From JAXLWB01 sp046328715 (GTDB taxonomy: Bacteria > Chloroflexota > Anaerolineae > Caldilineales > Caldilineaceae), in NCBI GenBank assembly GCA_046328715.1, contig JAXLWB010000045.1, positions 21,107 through 85,106 on the forward strand: DNA of 64,000 nt, written 5' to 3'. Below are positions 17,750 to 26,158 of this stretch, in pieces. The position numbers and the translations under genes were made by a program. How positions within the stretch are numbered: position 1 is the stretch's first letter; each line of letters opens with the position of its first letter. The notes beneath the pieces were generated by a model. It searched no databases, was not told the origin of the DNA, and was given only the letters and a program-made list of their open reading frames with translations.

Positions 17750-20700
17750 ATGGGCTTGAAACGACTGGACTGTACACTTTTAGGTACGCCTGAAGCAGTT
17801 TGGGACGGTCAGCCTGTGCCAATCGCCCGTCGGCAACCGCGCGCCTTGCTCTATCGGCTTGCTACTGAGCTACGTCCTGTCGCTCGCTCACAACTTTGTT
17901 ACCTCTTTTGGCCGGATGTTCCCGATACCACCGCCCGTCGCAACCTAACGCGCCTGCTGGTGCTGTTGCGTGGCGCACTACCCCAACCAGAGTTGCTCCA
18001 GACCGAAGACGAGAGCGTTAGCCTGGCTCGTTCCCATGTTTGGTCTGATACAGTCGAATTTGCCCGGCTACTGGCGACGACTGCGCCCACCGATCGGACG
18101 GAGGCACTTCAACAAGCGGTTGCTCTCTACCACACCCCCTTTTTAGATGGCTTTACCCTGCCCGATTGCCCAGAGTTCGAGGCGTGGATCGAGAGTGAAC
18201 GTCGTACTTGGGAACGGCGTCTGTTCGATGCCCTGGCCACGTTGATTGAAGCGCACACCGCTGCCCGTGACTACGCTGCCGCGATCAGCGTAGCCCACCG
18301 CTATCTCCAGGCCGATGACCTGGCTGAGGATGTTCATCGCCGCCTGATCGCCCTTTATGCAGCCACCGGGGATCGCGCCGCGGCGTTGCGCCAATTTGAA
18401 CAGTGTACGGTGGTCCTGGAGCGCGAGTTAAACGTTTCACCGCTGCCGGAAACGCGCGCTGTCTTCGAGGCGGTGCGTGATGGCACATTGCTCTTGCCGA
18501 CTCATCCAATCACTGACACCCCGACAACGGTTGTCGCCGCTACGTCTATGCACGACGAGCCAGTGCAGCCCGACGATGGCCTGCCAGCACCGACCAATCC
18601 ACTGATCGGGCGCACGCACGAACTGAGCGAAGTGATAGCGTTGCTGCGGACAGGCGATGTGCGATTGCTGACGCTAAGTGGCCCAGGCGGATCGGGGAAA
18701 ACACGGCTTGCGCTTGCGGTCGCTCATGCCGTAGCCGCTGACTTTGCCGACGGCGCTGTCTTTGTGCCGTTGGCACCTCTGCGTGCGGCCAGCTATGTCC
18801 TGCCAGCGATCATGAATGCCCTACGCCTGCCCGACCAAGGCGATCAGTCGCCACTCGTTCGTCTGCAAGCGGTGCTGCGTACCCGTGACTTATTGCTAGT
18901 GCTGGATAATTTTGAACATGTGTCGGATGCGGCTGTCGAGATCGCCGCGCTGTTGATGGCGGCACCAAAGCTGACCATCCTCGCCACCAGCCGCGCCCTC
19001 TTGCACATTGCTGGCGAGCATAGCTATCCCGTCCCACCTCTAGCACTGGCCGATCCGGCACAACTCCCCACGCTCGATGCGCTGGCGCAGGTGGCAGCGA
19101 TTGCTCTGTTCCTGGCCCGCGTGCGGGCGCGCTTGCCCACGTTCCGCCTTACCGAAGCGAATGCACACTATGTGGCAGCGATTTGCGCCCGGTTGGATGG
19201 GTTGCCGCTGGCGATCGAACTGGCAGCGGCGCGGGCGGCGTTGCTCTCCCCCCGTATGTTGCTGGCGCGGCTAGACCGGCGGCTGGCGCTCTTAACCGAT
19301 GGCCCGCGCGACCTGCCAGAGCGCCAGCGCACGCTGCGCACAACGATTGATTGGAGTTATCACCTGCTGGATCTGGGTGAGCAACTCTTGTTTGGCCGGC
19401 TAGCGGTCTTTGCCGGCAGTTGGGGATTGGCCCTGGCGGAAGCGGTGGTTGGCGCAGTCGGTTCGCTCTCCGTCAGCACGCTGGATGGGTTGCAGGCATT
19501 GCTCGATAAGCACTTGATCCAGCGGGTAGAGGGCAGTGATGGCGAAGCCCGCTTTGCCATGTTGGAGACCCTGCGCGAATATGCGCTGGAGCGGTTGGCC
19601 GAGCGCGGAGAAGCGCAGGCCGCGCAACAGGCTCATGCCCAATCCTATCTGGCCTTGGCGGAAGCGGCCGCGCCCGCCTTACATGGTCCCGAGCAGATCC
19701 GGTGGTTCGACCGGCTGGATGAGGAACACGCCAATCTGCGTGTGGCGTTGACCTGGCTGTTGACTACAGGTGACAGCGCCGGAGCATTACGCCTGGGCGG
19801 GGCGCTCTACTGGTTCTGGCATATACGCGGCCATTTCGCGGAGGGGCGCACTTGGCTGGAGCGCGCCCTCGCCGCTGTGCCGTCATCCACAGACGCAGTT
19901 CCGCTGATGTTGGTGGCGCACGCCCACTTTGCCGTGGGCCAACTCGCCGTGGATCAGCAAGATGCAGTCGTGGCGCAGCGCCATTGCGAGACGAGTGTGA
20001 CCTTGTGGCAGCAGTTGGAGGCTGATCCGCAATACCGTCATCGAGTGCAGGGGCCGCTGATTTTGGCGATGGGCCGCGTGTTGCAGGCGCGTGGACAACA
20101 GGATGACCATTCCCTGTCAGCGGCGTTCGACGCTGAGATCCGCGCACGCATCACTGCCTTGGCGGATCCCTGGTTTGTGGCGTGGGCAGCCTTCAATCAT
20201 GGTGCTGCGCGGCTGGAGCATTGGGGCGATATTGCCTTTGCCCAAACGCAGTTGCACAAGGCGCAGCAGCTCTTTAGCGAGCTAGGCGATGTCTATCACT
20301 TGACCTATCTCTTCACGTTTCTGGGGCTGCTTACGATGCTGCAAGACAAGGCAGCGGAAGCAGGCAGTTGGTACGAAAAGGCGCTTACCACCGCCCGCAA
20401 GTTGAAAGAGCGTTCACTCGAAGCGTTTTCGCTCGACAAACTCGGAGATTTGGCGCGCCTGGCGGGTGACGATCTGACGGCGGCAGAATACTACACAGCC
20501 GGCCTGCGCATCTACCGCGACCTGGACAACCGCTTGGACATCGCTCGTCTACTGCATAACTTTGCTTATGTTGCGCTGCACGCTGGCGACATGGCGTTGG
20601 CGCGCACGCGCTTCAGCGAAAGCCTGCAAACCTATCGCGCCGTCGGTCAACTGCGCGGGCAGGCCGAGGCGCTTGCCGGGTTGGCTGCCGTTGCAACCCA

Positions 20701-20923
20701 AGCGCGCGTGCCATCCACTACCCTGCTGGCCGTACGCTGGTGGGGGGCAATCGCCACCTTCTATACCGCTGAAGGAACACCCATCTGGCCGGCCAATCGC
20801 ATGGAAATCAGCCGCTATCAAGCACTCGCCCGCACCACCATCGGCGATCTCACCTTTGAAGCCGCCTATGCCGAAGGCAAGAACCTCGACTTTGTCTCGA
20901 TCATCGCCCAGATCATTGCCTAA
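17750..20923 (+). CDS. SARP-like regulator with BTAD, NB-ARC and TPR domains
   Basis: A STAND-type transcription regulator of about 1057 aa. The frame is open from 17342 but runs through an unrelated relic, so a start just before the domain is preferred (ATG 17750; ATG 17594 is possible; neither has a good ribosome site). Order of domains: SARP winged helix (LDCTLLGTPEAV through LLPTD-like end, residues about 3-95), BTAD helical repeats (about 100-245), NB-ARC ATPase with Walker A GPGGSGKTRLAL near residue 310 and Walker B LLLVLDNFEH near 381, then TSR sensor and GLPLAIEL motif, and a long TPR-type helical C-terminus. There is no C-terminal LuxR helix-turn-helix. Such AfsR-like proteins integrate a ligand or partner signal, oligomerise with ATP and activate nearby genes. 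The target here is not evident. Confidence 0.88.
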   Translation: MGLKRLDCTLLGTPEAVWDGQPVPIARRQPRALLYRLATELRPVARSQLCYLFWPDVPDTTARRNLTRLLVLLRGALPQPELLQTEDESVSLARSHVWSDTVEFARLLATTAPTDRTEALQQAVALYHTPFLDGFTLPDCPEFEAWIESERRTWERRLFDALATLIEAHTAARDYAAAISVAHRYLQADDLAEDVHRRLIALYAATGDRAAALRQFEQCTVVLERELNVSPLPETRAVFEAVRDGTLLLPTHPITDTPTTVVAATSMHDEPVQPDDGLPAPTNPLIGRTHELSEVIALLRTGDVRLLTLSGPGGSGKTRLALAVAHAVAADFADGAVFVPLAPLRAASYVLPAIMNALRLPDQGDQSPLVRLQAVLRTRDLLLVLDNFEHVSDAAVEIAALLMAAPKLTILATSRALLHIAGEHSYPVPPLALADPAQLPTLDALAQVAAIALFLARVRARLPTFRLTEANAHYVAAICARLDGLPLAIELAAARAALLSPRMLLARLDRRLALLTDGPRDLPERQRTLRTTIDWSYHLLDLGEQLLFGRLAVFAGSWGLALAEAVVGAVGSLSVSTLDGLQALLDKHLIQRVEGSDGEARFAMLETLREYALERLAERGEAQAAQQAHAQSYLALAEAAAPALHGPEQIRWFDRLDEEHANLRVALTWLLTTGDSAGALRLGGALYWFWHIRGHFAEGRTWLERALAAVPSSTDAVPLMLVAHAHFAVGQLAVDQQDAVVAQRHCETSVTLWQQLEADPQYRHRVQGPLILAMGRVLQARGQQDDHSLSAAFDAEIRARITALADPWFVAWAAFNHGAARLEHWGDIAFAQTQLHKAQQLFSELGDVYHLTYLFTFLGLLTMLQDKAAEAGSWYEKALTTARKLKERSLEAFSLDKLGDLARLAGDDLTAAEYYTAGLRIYRDLDNRLDIARLLHNFAYVALHAGDMALARTRFSESLQTYRAVGQLRGQAEALAGLAAVATQARVPSTTLLAVRWWGAIATFYTAEGTPIWPANRMEISRYQALARTTIGDLTFEAAYAEGKNLDFVSIIAQIIA

Positions 20924-21054
20924 ATTCTTACCGATGTGTTGCCCTTGTAGGCAGCCTGTAGGCACTTTGTAGGCACCCTACCGCTATACTCCTCCCATCC
21001 GATAAACCTGGCGCACCGTGCGGACAGGGCAGCAAAAGATGGAGGAAAAACCAA

Positions 21055-21156
21055 ATGAACAAAATTCAAGACAATACACGTTTCTTGTTGCTCGGCCTGG
21101 CGCTCTATCAACAAGGAGCAGCGCCATCGTTCCGGGAAACAACGGCCAGCGCATGA
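21055..21156 (+). CDS. 33-codon short frame with good ribosome site, likely truncated secretion leader
   Basis: ATG 21055 follows GGAGGAAAAACCAA, the strongest ribosome site in this stretch. The product MNKIQDNTRFLLLGLALYQQ begins like a signal peptide but stops after 33 residues. Its TGA overlaps the ATG at 21153 of the next small frame (ATGA). It may be the leader of the cytochrome whose haem part follows at 21366, separated by inserted or scrambled DNA, or a coupling leader peptide. Confidence 0.4.
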   Translation: MNKIQDNTRFLLLGLALYQQGAAPSFRETTASA

Positions 21157-21377
21157 TCGAAGATCCATCCTACTGCTCGTTCCTGGTGAGGTGGTGGTGT
21201 GAACGCAGAGACGGCGTAGCGCGCTGGCGCGGCGAGGTCGAGCACATCCAAAGCGGCGCTGTGTACGAGGTCTCCTCGTTGACCGAGGTCTTCAGCCTCA
21301 TCGGACAGGCAGTGGCGCCAGGTCGGGAGCACCCAGCCGAGAGCGAAGGAGACATGCTAGTTTGTACATTTCCGTGA
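21153..21377 (+). CDS. Small hypothetical protein (about 74 aa)
   Basis: Read from the ATG at 21153, which overlaps the stop of the preceding 33-codon frame; the frame is open back to 21018. The core DPSYCSFLVRWWCERRDG, then ARWRGEVEHIQSGAVYEV and SLTEVFSLI has an alternation of two short strands and a helix. It resembles part of the 61251 protein (FVLRLTWDANTLNWQ, then RIFTSPEGVVLHL). I think both belong to one small uncharacterised beta-alpha family common in this phylum, but this is by-eye similarity only. There is no signal peptide. Confidence 0.45.
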   Translation: MIEDPSYCSFLVRWWCERRDGVARWRGEVEHIQSGAVYEVSSLTEVFSLIGQAVAPGREHPAESEGDMLVCTFP

Positions 21378-21855
21378 CGGTGCCGCCCATCCCCAGCGAT
21401 GCGGCATCCATCCAACGGGGTCAACACCTGGCGACGACCTTTGCCATGTGCAAGAACTGTCACGCTGACAACCTGGTATGTTTCCACCCTCGACGTTTGA
21501 CGAGATCGACCACACCTTGGCGGCCCCGGCTGCTCCCACTGCGGGCGTCACGCTTGCCTATGGTGAATACATCGCCCATATCAGCACTGAATGTCATGGG
21601 GAGCAACTCAACGGCAAGCCCTTTGGCCCACCCGGTGAGGAAGTCCCCTCGCCCAATTTGACTCCAGGTGGCGAATTAGCGACCTGGTCCGAAGCTTCGT
21701 TCATCCAAACCTTGCGTTCTGGGGTGACGCTCACCGGCAAAGCGATGAGTGTCGACATGCCGTGGACCTACTTCGGCCAGATGACTGACGACGAACTCAA
21801 GGCATTGTGGCTCTATCTGCATTCGCTGCCAGCGCTGCCGCAAGGTGGTCTATGA
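21366..21855 (+). pseudogene. Broken di-haem cytochrome c gene
   Basis: The first frame reads TVPPIPSDAASIQRGQHLAT and then a haem site CKNCH at 21449-21463. The reading then continues in a different frame from about 21478 as FDEIDHTLAAP to PWTYFGQMTDDELKALWLYL, a normal cytochrome c C-terminus. The expected second haem motif is degenerate: STECHGEQLNG (21583-21597) has Ser in place of the first Cys of CxxCH. A frameshift plus a lost haem cysteine indicates an inactive gene. In intact relatives this is a periplasmic electron carrier. Confidence 0.75.
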
Positions 21856-21955
21856 ATACCGAGGCATCGGCTTTGCGCCTGGGCGATAGAGCGGTGCTGA
21901 GGAGAGTACGATCATTATTTGGTGGTAGAAATATCGTGTAACTGAATGGAGGATT

Positions 21956-22264
21956 ATGGAAAGCAATGACATCGTGTGGTCGGGCCAGTCATGGCGGCTG
22001 CCGTCGTGGCTCTGGCTCAGCCTGATGGCGATGGCGACGAGTACCCTGCACATGCCGCTCTGCCCGTTTGCTGCGCCGCTAAGTGATGTCGGGCACGTTG
22101 GGAGCATTGTGCTGGGCCTCGTGGCGCCAGCAGTTGCGATCTGGACGTTGTGGCGGTGGTGGTGGCGGGGACAGGTGCAGATAGGCTGGGTGTTACCCGC
22201 GGCTGCCCTGTTGCTTGTGGTTGCAACGGTGTTTGCACTATCACAAGCAGCTGTGGACTTTTGA
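21956..22264 (+). CDS. Small membrane protein, three predicted helices
   Basis: A 102-aa protein, start after ATGGAGGATT. Hydrophobic segments at about residues 17-32, 43-63 and 78-97 are separated by a Trp/Arg-rich loop (TLWRWWWRGQVQIGW). Positive charge after helix 2 suggests that this loop is cytoplasmic. It precedes the operon of secreted proteins by 30 bases and might be co-transcribed. No family was recognised; a mercury-transport-like or DUF-type membrane protein cannot be excluded. Confidence 0.65.
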   Translation: MESNDIVWSGQSWRLPSWLWLSLMAMATSTLHMPLCPFAAPLSDVGHVGSIVLGLVAPAVAIWTLWRWWWRGQVQIGWVLPAAALLLVVATVFALSQAAVDF

Positions 22265-22293
22265 GATTGGTAATCTAACGAGGAGACCATACT

Positions 22294-23793
22294 ATGCATA
22301 ACCGAAGGCAAACAAGCGGCAAACAACGGCTACGCCAACTTATCCCCCTGTTCTTGACGCTTTTATTGCCCCTGAATATTGCCCGGGGCAGCACGGTCGC
22401 CCAAGCGGCGACGGTGCAGGCGGTAACCAGCCAGTTGACAACTGCCTTCACCTATCAAGGCCAACTCAAGCGGGATGGAACACCCTTCAGTGGCACATGC
22501 GACTTCCAATTTGGCCTGTGGGATGCCGATGCAGCAGGTGCCCAGCAAGGTGAAACACAGAATGTCACTGGCGTGGCGGTCGCCGATGGCCTTTTCACAG
22601 CGCAATTGGATTTTGGCAGCCAATTCACTGGTGATGCCCGTTGGCTGGAAGTTCAGGTCAAGTGCGAAGGCGATGACGATTACACCACGTTGACACCGCG
22701 CGTCCTGCTCACGGCAACACCCTACGCCATGAGCCTGGTACCAGGGGCGGAAATCAACGGTGCTATCGCAAGTACATCCGGGGTCTTACGGGTAGTTAAC
22801 CAAGCTGAGGGGGCCGCCATTCTCGGATTAGCTGCACCTACCACGGGAGCAACCTATGGTGTACTGGGCAATGCATTTTCGCCTGGTGGGATCGCAGTAA
22901 GCGGATACACCGAAAACGGCGGCACGGCGATTCGTGGTCTGGCCAACGACACGGGTATCGGCGTCTTTGGTGAGAGTATGCTCTTTGAAGGTGTGCGTGG
23001 TCTGGCGCACGACCCCAATCATGGTGCCGTGGTCGGAATACACGACGGCGGCGGCTTTGGGGTCTTTGGAACAAGTGATCAGGGTGCGGGCGTAGTAGGA
23101 AAGAGCACAAGCTGGGTTGGCATCTATGGCGAGAGCCAGAGTGCCTTTGGTGCGCAGGGCAAAAGCGATACGGGTGCTGGTGTAGTGGGAACGAGTACGA
23201 GCTGGATCGGCGTCTATGGTGAAAGTACACAGAATGAAGGAGTACGCGGAGTTTCGCACAGCAGCGGCTTTGGCGGCGTCGTGGGCTACAATGATAAGGG
23301 GGGGCCGGGTATCTATGGCAAGAGTGATGGTAACGGTTTTGCTATAGTGGCCGATGGCAAACTCTCGATCACTGGCGGGGGCGATGTGGCGGAACGCTTT
23401 GCCAATGCTGATGGACAGCGATTCGCACCAGGCAGTTTGGTCGTGGTCGATGAAGCCCATCCCGGTCAACTGAAACTGAGCAACACGGCCTATGATCATA
23501 AGGTCATGGGTGTAATCAGCGGTGCTGGCGGTGTCGAGCCAGGCTTGATTTTGCATCAGACCGGTGTGTTGGAAGGCGATCTCGTTGTGGCAATCACCGG
23601 TCGTGTCTACTGCAATGCCGAGGCTGTCAGCGCGCCCATTGCCCCAGGCGATCTGCTCACCACTTCCAGCCAACCTGGCTATTGCATGAAGGCCACGGAT
23701 CGGGAGCGCGCTTATGGTGCGATCATCGGCAAGGCGCTGACCGGGTTAGACGCCGGCACGGGACAGGTGTTAATTCTGGTCAACTTACAGTGA
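22294..23793 (+). CDS. Secreted fibre-like repeat protein
   Basis: A 499-aa protein, start after AACGAGGAGACC. A signal peptide (LRQLIPLFLTLLLPLNIARG) is followed by a beta-rich head (FTYQGQLKRDG...GTCDFQFGLWD, residues about 50-150) frequent in Chloroflexota and Planctomycetes secreted proteins. Residues about 165-350 are Gly-rich tail-fibre-like repeats with G(V/I)YGES, GVFG and VVG units. The C-terminus has the segment GDVAERFANADGQRFAPGSLVV and a beta domain reminiscent of tail-spike peptidase_G2/intramolecular-chaperone domains, which would suggest self-assembly into a trimeric fibre; that is inference. It lacks the LP-x-R tail. Likely first gene of a three-gene secreted operon. Confidence 0.82.
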   Translation: MHNRRQTSGKQRLRQLIPLFLTLLLPLNIARGSTVAQAATVQAVTSQLTTAFTYQGQLKRDGTPFSGTCDFQFGLWDADAAGAQQGETQNVTGVAVADGLFTAQLDFGSQFTGDARWLEVQVKCEGDDDYTTLTPRVLLTATPYAMSLVPGAEINGAIASTSGVLRVVNQAEGAAILGLAAPTTGATYGVLGNAFSPGGIAVSGYTENGGTAIRGLANDTGIGVFGESMLFEGVRGLAHDPNHGAVVGIHDGGGFGVFGTSDQGAGVVGKSTSWVGIYGESQSAFGAQGKSDTGAGVVGTSTSWIGVYGESTQNEGVRGVSHSSGFGGVVGYNDKGGPGIYGKSDGNGFAIVADGKLSITGGGDVAERFANADGQRFAPGSLVVVDEAHPGQLKLSNTAYDHKVMGVISGAGGVEPGLILHQTGVLEGDLVVAITGRVYCNAEAVSAPIAPGDLLTTSSQPGYCMKATDRERAYGAIIGKALTGLDAGTGQVLILVNLQ

Positions 23794-23811
23794 GCAGACA
23801 AGGAGAGAGGT

Positions 23812-25089
23812 ATGAAAACCATCGTACGGATGCTTTGGCTCCTTTGTCTGAGCTTGGGATTCTCTTTGCAAGTCGCCTATGCGCAAGCTGAACCTGACTC
23901 CACCCGCCAGACCACACAAGGGGGGATACTCGTAGCCGATCCACACCCCCATCCCCTCTTCATACCGCCGCCGCCACTGATCGATCCAGGTAGCGTTGAC
24001 GCTAGTGCCGTGCAAGCACTGACGATCAACGTCAATTACAATCCGACCCAAATGGGTCGCTGCGATGTTCCGCTGGTCGACTGGCCATCTCAGGCCAGAA
24101 CCGCCCTGGAATATGCCCTGCGCATCTGGTCCTCGTTATTGGGCGGATACCAGCCGCTGGCCGTCGATGCTTGCTGGACAAACGATCCGAAGGGTGATCG
24201 GGATGCTATATTGCTGGCACAGGCTTCATCCACCGAGAGTCGGAAAAATTTCGCCAACGCCCCTGTAAAGGAAACCTTCTACCCCGTTACGCTGGCGAAC
24301 CAACTGAGCAACAGTGATCTCAATGGTGCCGCTGCGGAGATTCGGATCGAGTTTAACGCCAATCAGCCCTGGTATTTGGGCACAGACGGACGCGTACCCG
24401 CCGGACAGTATGATCTTGTCAGCGTTGCCCTGCACGAGGTGGGCCATGCACTCGGCTTCCAAGGCAGCATGAAATGGGACGATGGCACTGGCGATGCAGA
24501 ATGTAATGGGACGATGGGCGTAGGCTGCTACAATGTTCCCCCTTTTATCTATGATCGCTTCGTGCAAAATGCTCATTTACAAGTTTTGGTGGACAGCTTT
24601 AACAACAACTCGATTGAATTGGGCAACCAGTTGATCAACAATACGCTGCGCTTTGGGGGGCCCAACGCAATGGCGACCAACGGCAATGTTGCACCTCGCC
24701 TCTTTATACCTGGCCCCTGGCAGCCCGGCAGCAGCTATTCCCACTTGGATGAGGAGACTTTTAATGGCACGACCAATGCCCTGATGACACCGATTCTGGG
24801 TTTTCAAGAAGCCATTCACCATCCTGGTGAAGTGGCACTAGGCATCTTGCGCGACCTGGGTTGGCAGATTCGTGATAATTCTGTCACCTTTGTCAATGCC
24901 AACAATACCAGTTATGAAGACGGCAGTGGGCTCTATCCATTCAACACAGCTGAGGAAGGCGTCAATGCCGTATCCAATGGAGGGACGGTGATCTTCGCTG
25001 CGGGCAATTATCCCGGCCCAGTCACTATCATTCGTCGCATGGTCTTGACAAGTCCCGATGGCACAGCCGTCTTAGGCAGCAGGCCCTAG
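23812..25089 (+). CDS. Secreted zinc metalloprotease (metzincin-like)
   Basis: A 425-aa protein, 18 bases after the fibre-like gene, start after AAGGAGAGAGGT. It has a clear signal peptide (MKTIVRMLWLLCLSLGFSLQ, cleavage near AYA-QAE). The zinc site is HEVGHALGF near residue 207, an HExxHxxGF metzincin signature with His, His and the third ligand position held by a Gly-Phe rather than the usual Gly-x-x-His; a downstream His (SYSHLDEETF) could be the third ligand. A Met-turn-like ALMTPIL follows. An extracellular or periplasmic proteolytic role is likely. The C-terminus (SYEDGSGLYPFNTAEEGVNA...) begins like a beta-helix repeat but ends abruptly at GSRP, so the protein may be shortened. Confidence 0.8.
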   Translation: MKTIVRMLWLLCLSLGFSLQVAYAQAEPDSTRQTTQGGILVADPHPHPLFIPPPPLIDPGSVDASAVQALTINVNYNPTQMGRCDVPLVDWPSQARTALEYALRIWSSLLGGYQPLAVDACWTNDPKGDRDAILLAQASSTESRKNFANAPVKETFYPVTLANQLSNSDLNGAAAEIRIEFNANQPWYLGTDGRVPAGQYDLVSVALHEVGHALGFQGSMKWDDGTGDAECNGTMGVGCYNVPPFIYDRFVQNAHLQVLVDSFNNNSIELGNQLINNTLRFGGPNAMATNGNVAPRLFIPGPWQPGSSYSHLDEETFNGTTNALMTPILGFQEAIHHPGEVALGILRDLGWQIRDNSVTFVNANNTSYEDGSGLYPFNTAEEGVNAVSNGGTVIFAAGNYPGPVTIIRRMVLTSPDGTAVLGSRP

Positions 25090-25106
25090 CAAAGGAGAAA
25101 ACAGCT

Positions 25107-25412
25107 ATGAAGTCAATTCCATTTTTTGCCTGCGTTCTGGGGAGCCTCGCCTGTACGCTGCTCTTCACCTATGCTCTCGTTATGGCCCAAGGCCCTCTCT
25201 ACGAGTTGAGTCAGTCACTGCTGGGGAGTGGCGACGTAACCAGCGGCGGTGCTTATACGATGACATTCTCCGTGGGCGATCCGCAAGCTGACGAAGCGAG
25301 CGGTGGTGCCTATAGCTTAGGAGGTGGCATCTTGGGTGGTGGGGCGCGGGTGGCCCCAACTGAGAGTACTGGACCTGCTGCCAAGCTCTTTCTACCGCTG
25401 GTCGAGCGCTAA
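25107..25412 (+). CDS. Small secreted protein with FLPLVER tail
   Basis: A 101-aa protein, 17 bases after the metalloprotease gene, start after AAAGGAGAAAACAGCT. The signal peptide is MKSIPFFACVLGSLACTLLF with cleavage near VMA-QGP. The mature 70 residues are Gly/Ser/Ala-rich (SGGAYTMTFSVGDPQADEAS, then GGAYSLGGGILGGG), followed by a linker and the C-terminal FLPLVER. Similar short GGAY-type proteins occur as single or repeated modules in Chloroflexota surface proteins. It probably acts extracellularly; no catalytic function can be read. Confidence 0.82.
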   Translation: MKSIPFFACVLGSLACTLLFTYALVMAQGPLYELSQSLLGSGDVTSGGAYTMTFSVGDPQADEASGGAYSLGGGILGGGARVAPTESTGPAAKLFLPLVER

Positions 25413-25610
25413 GCAAGAAAGGTAGCGGCCAGAGCTGCATCGTAGAGTGGATTGTAAAATCAGTAGATCGCAACGCGGCGTAAGCATTCTCGAATGCGAA
25501 CGGCTCGGTGTTAGAGAACGCCTCCTCCACTGCGGTCTACTGATAATGGTCGAGGAGCAGGCGCAGAAGGGAAGCAACAGGAGATCGCTTCGACATGAAC
25601 CGTATGTGTC

Positions 25611-25732
25611 TCTTTCCCTCACTGCCGAAATCTGCGATAATGGAGTAGGGTTTACCGGCTGATCAACCGGTTAGGATCGGGGCGCATTCAATGCGGGAAC
25701 GGGTCGAAGAGTTAGCAATCTACGGGTTGCCA
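25611..25732 (+). pseudogene. Relic of a histidine kinase C-terminus
   Basis: The translation EICDNGVGF (25624 on) and, out of frame, a segment equivalent to IG.HSMRERVEEL match the ATP-binding end of the kinase at 13849, base by base over about 100 positions with stops and indels. The 5' part of the kinase is missing. The 25413-25610 stretch before it holds only an imperfect inverted repeat (25459-25471 with 25533-25545) and no gene. Confidence 0.8.
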
Positions 25733-25747
25733 TACAAGGAGGGATGA

Positions 25748-26017
25748 GTGATAGACTGGTTCATGGTTGTCATAACGTTTGCCTCTGCTTTGGCAGGAAT
25801 TTTGGTGGTCGTGTTACTACTTCGGCTTGTGCAGTCTTCACGTTCAGTGGGGTGGCCATTAATCCTGGGGTGGCCGGTGGGTATGGCCATTGCTGAAATA
25901 ATCAAATCGCAATGGTCCCTCTCCGGTGCCAAGCAAATTTTTGTGTCCACGGTCGCCGTTGTGGTTTGTATCGCTATTGCACAACTGATTGCGCAAAGAC
26001 GGCGCCAAGCTCTCTAG
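25748..26017 (+). CDS. Small hypothetical membrane protein between two relics
   Basis: An 89-aa frame from GTG 25748, just after AAGGAGGGAT. It has two or three hydrophobic segments (MVVITFASALAGILVVVLLL, LILGWPVGMAIAEII, VSTVAVVVCIAIAQLIA) and a basic C-terminus (QRRRQAL). It lies exactly between the kinase relic and the regulator relic, where a small membrane protein could have been part of the duplicated signalling cassette. It is not clearly related to the four tandem paralogues at 12.1-13.8 kb. It may be real or a chance survivor in decaying DNA. Confidence 0.5.
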   Translation: MIDWFMVVITFASALAGILVVVLLLRLVQSSRSVGWPLILGWPVGMAIAEIIKSQWSLSGAKQIFVSTVAVVVCIAIAQLIAQRRRQAL

Positions 26018-26019
26018 CC

Positions 26020-26083
26020 TATAGTGGCAGATCGTGCGGCGGCAATCGTACGGGCACGCGAGGCTGGGCTCCAGTACAGGGAA
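26020..26083 (+). pseudogene. Relic of a NarL-type regulator C-terminus
   Basis: The sequence AGTGGCAGATCGTGCGGCGG continues as the codons for AAIVRAREAGLQY and matches the last 50 bases of the regulator gene at 16020-16073. With the kinase relic it shows that a second copy of the kinase-regulator pair once existed here. Confidence 0.8.
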
Positions 26084-26158
26084 AGGATTTAGGTTATACC
26101 ACTTGCGGTTGCAAAATTCATGAATTTCCTCGTAAATATGGCAGACATTCATAGCTTT

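Noticed and set aside
22828..23673. 281-aa minus-strand frame opposite the fibre-like gene
   Set aside because: The plus strand has signal peptide, ribosome site and repeats typical of a known type; the opposite frame reads as a shadow of the Gly-rich repeat.
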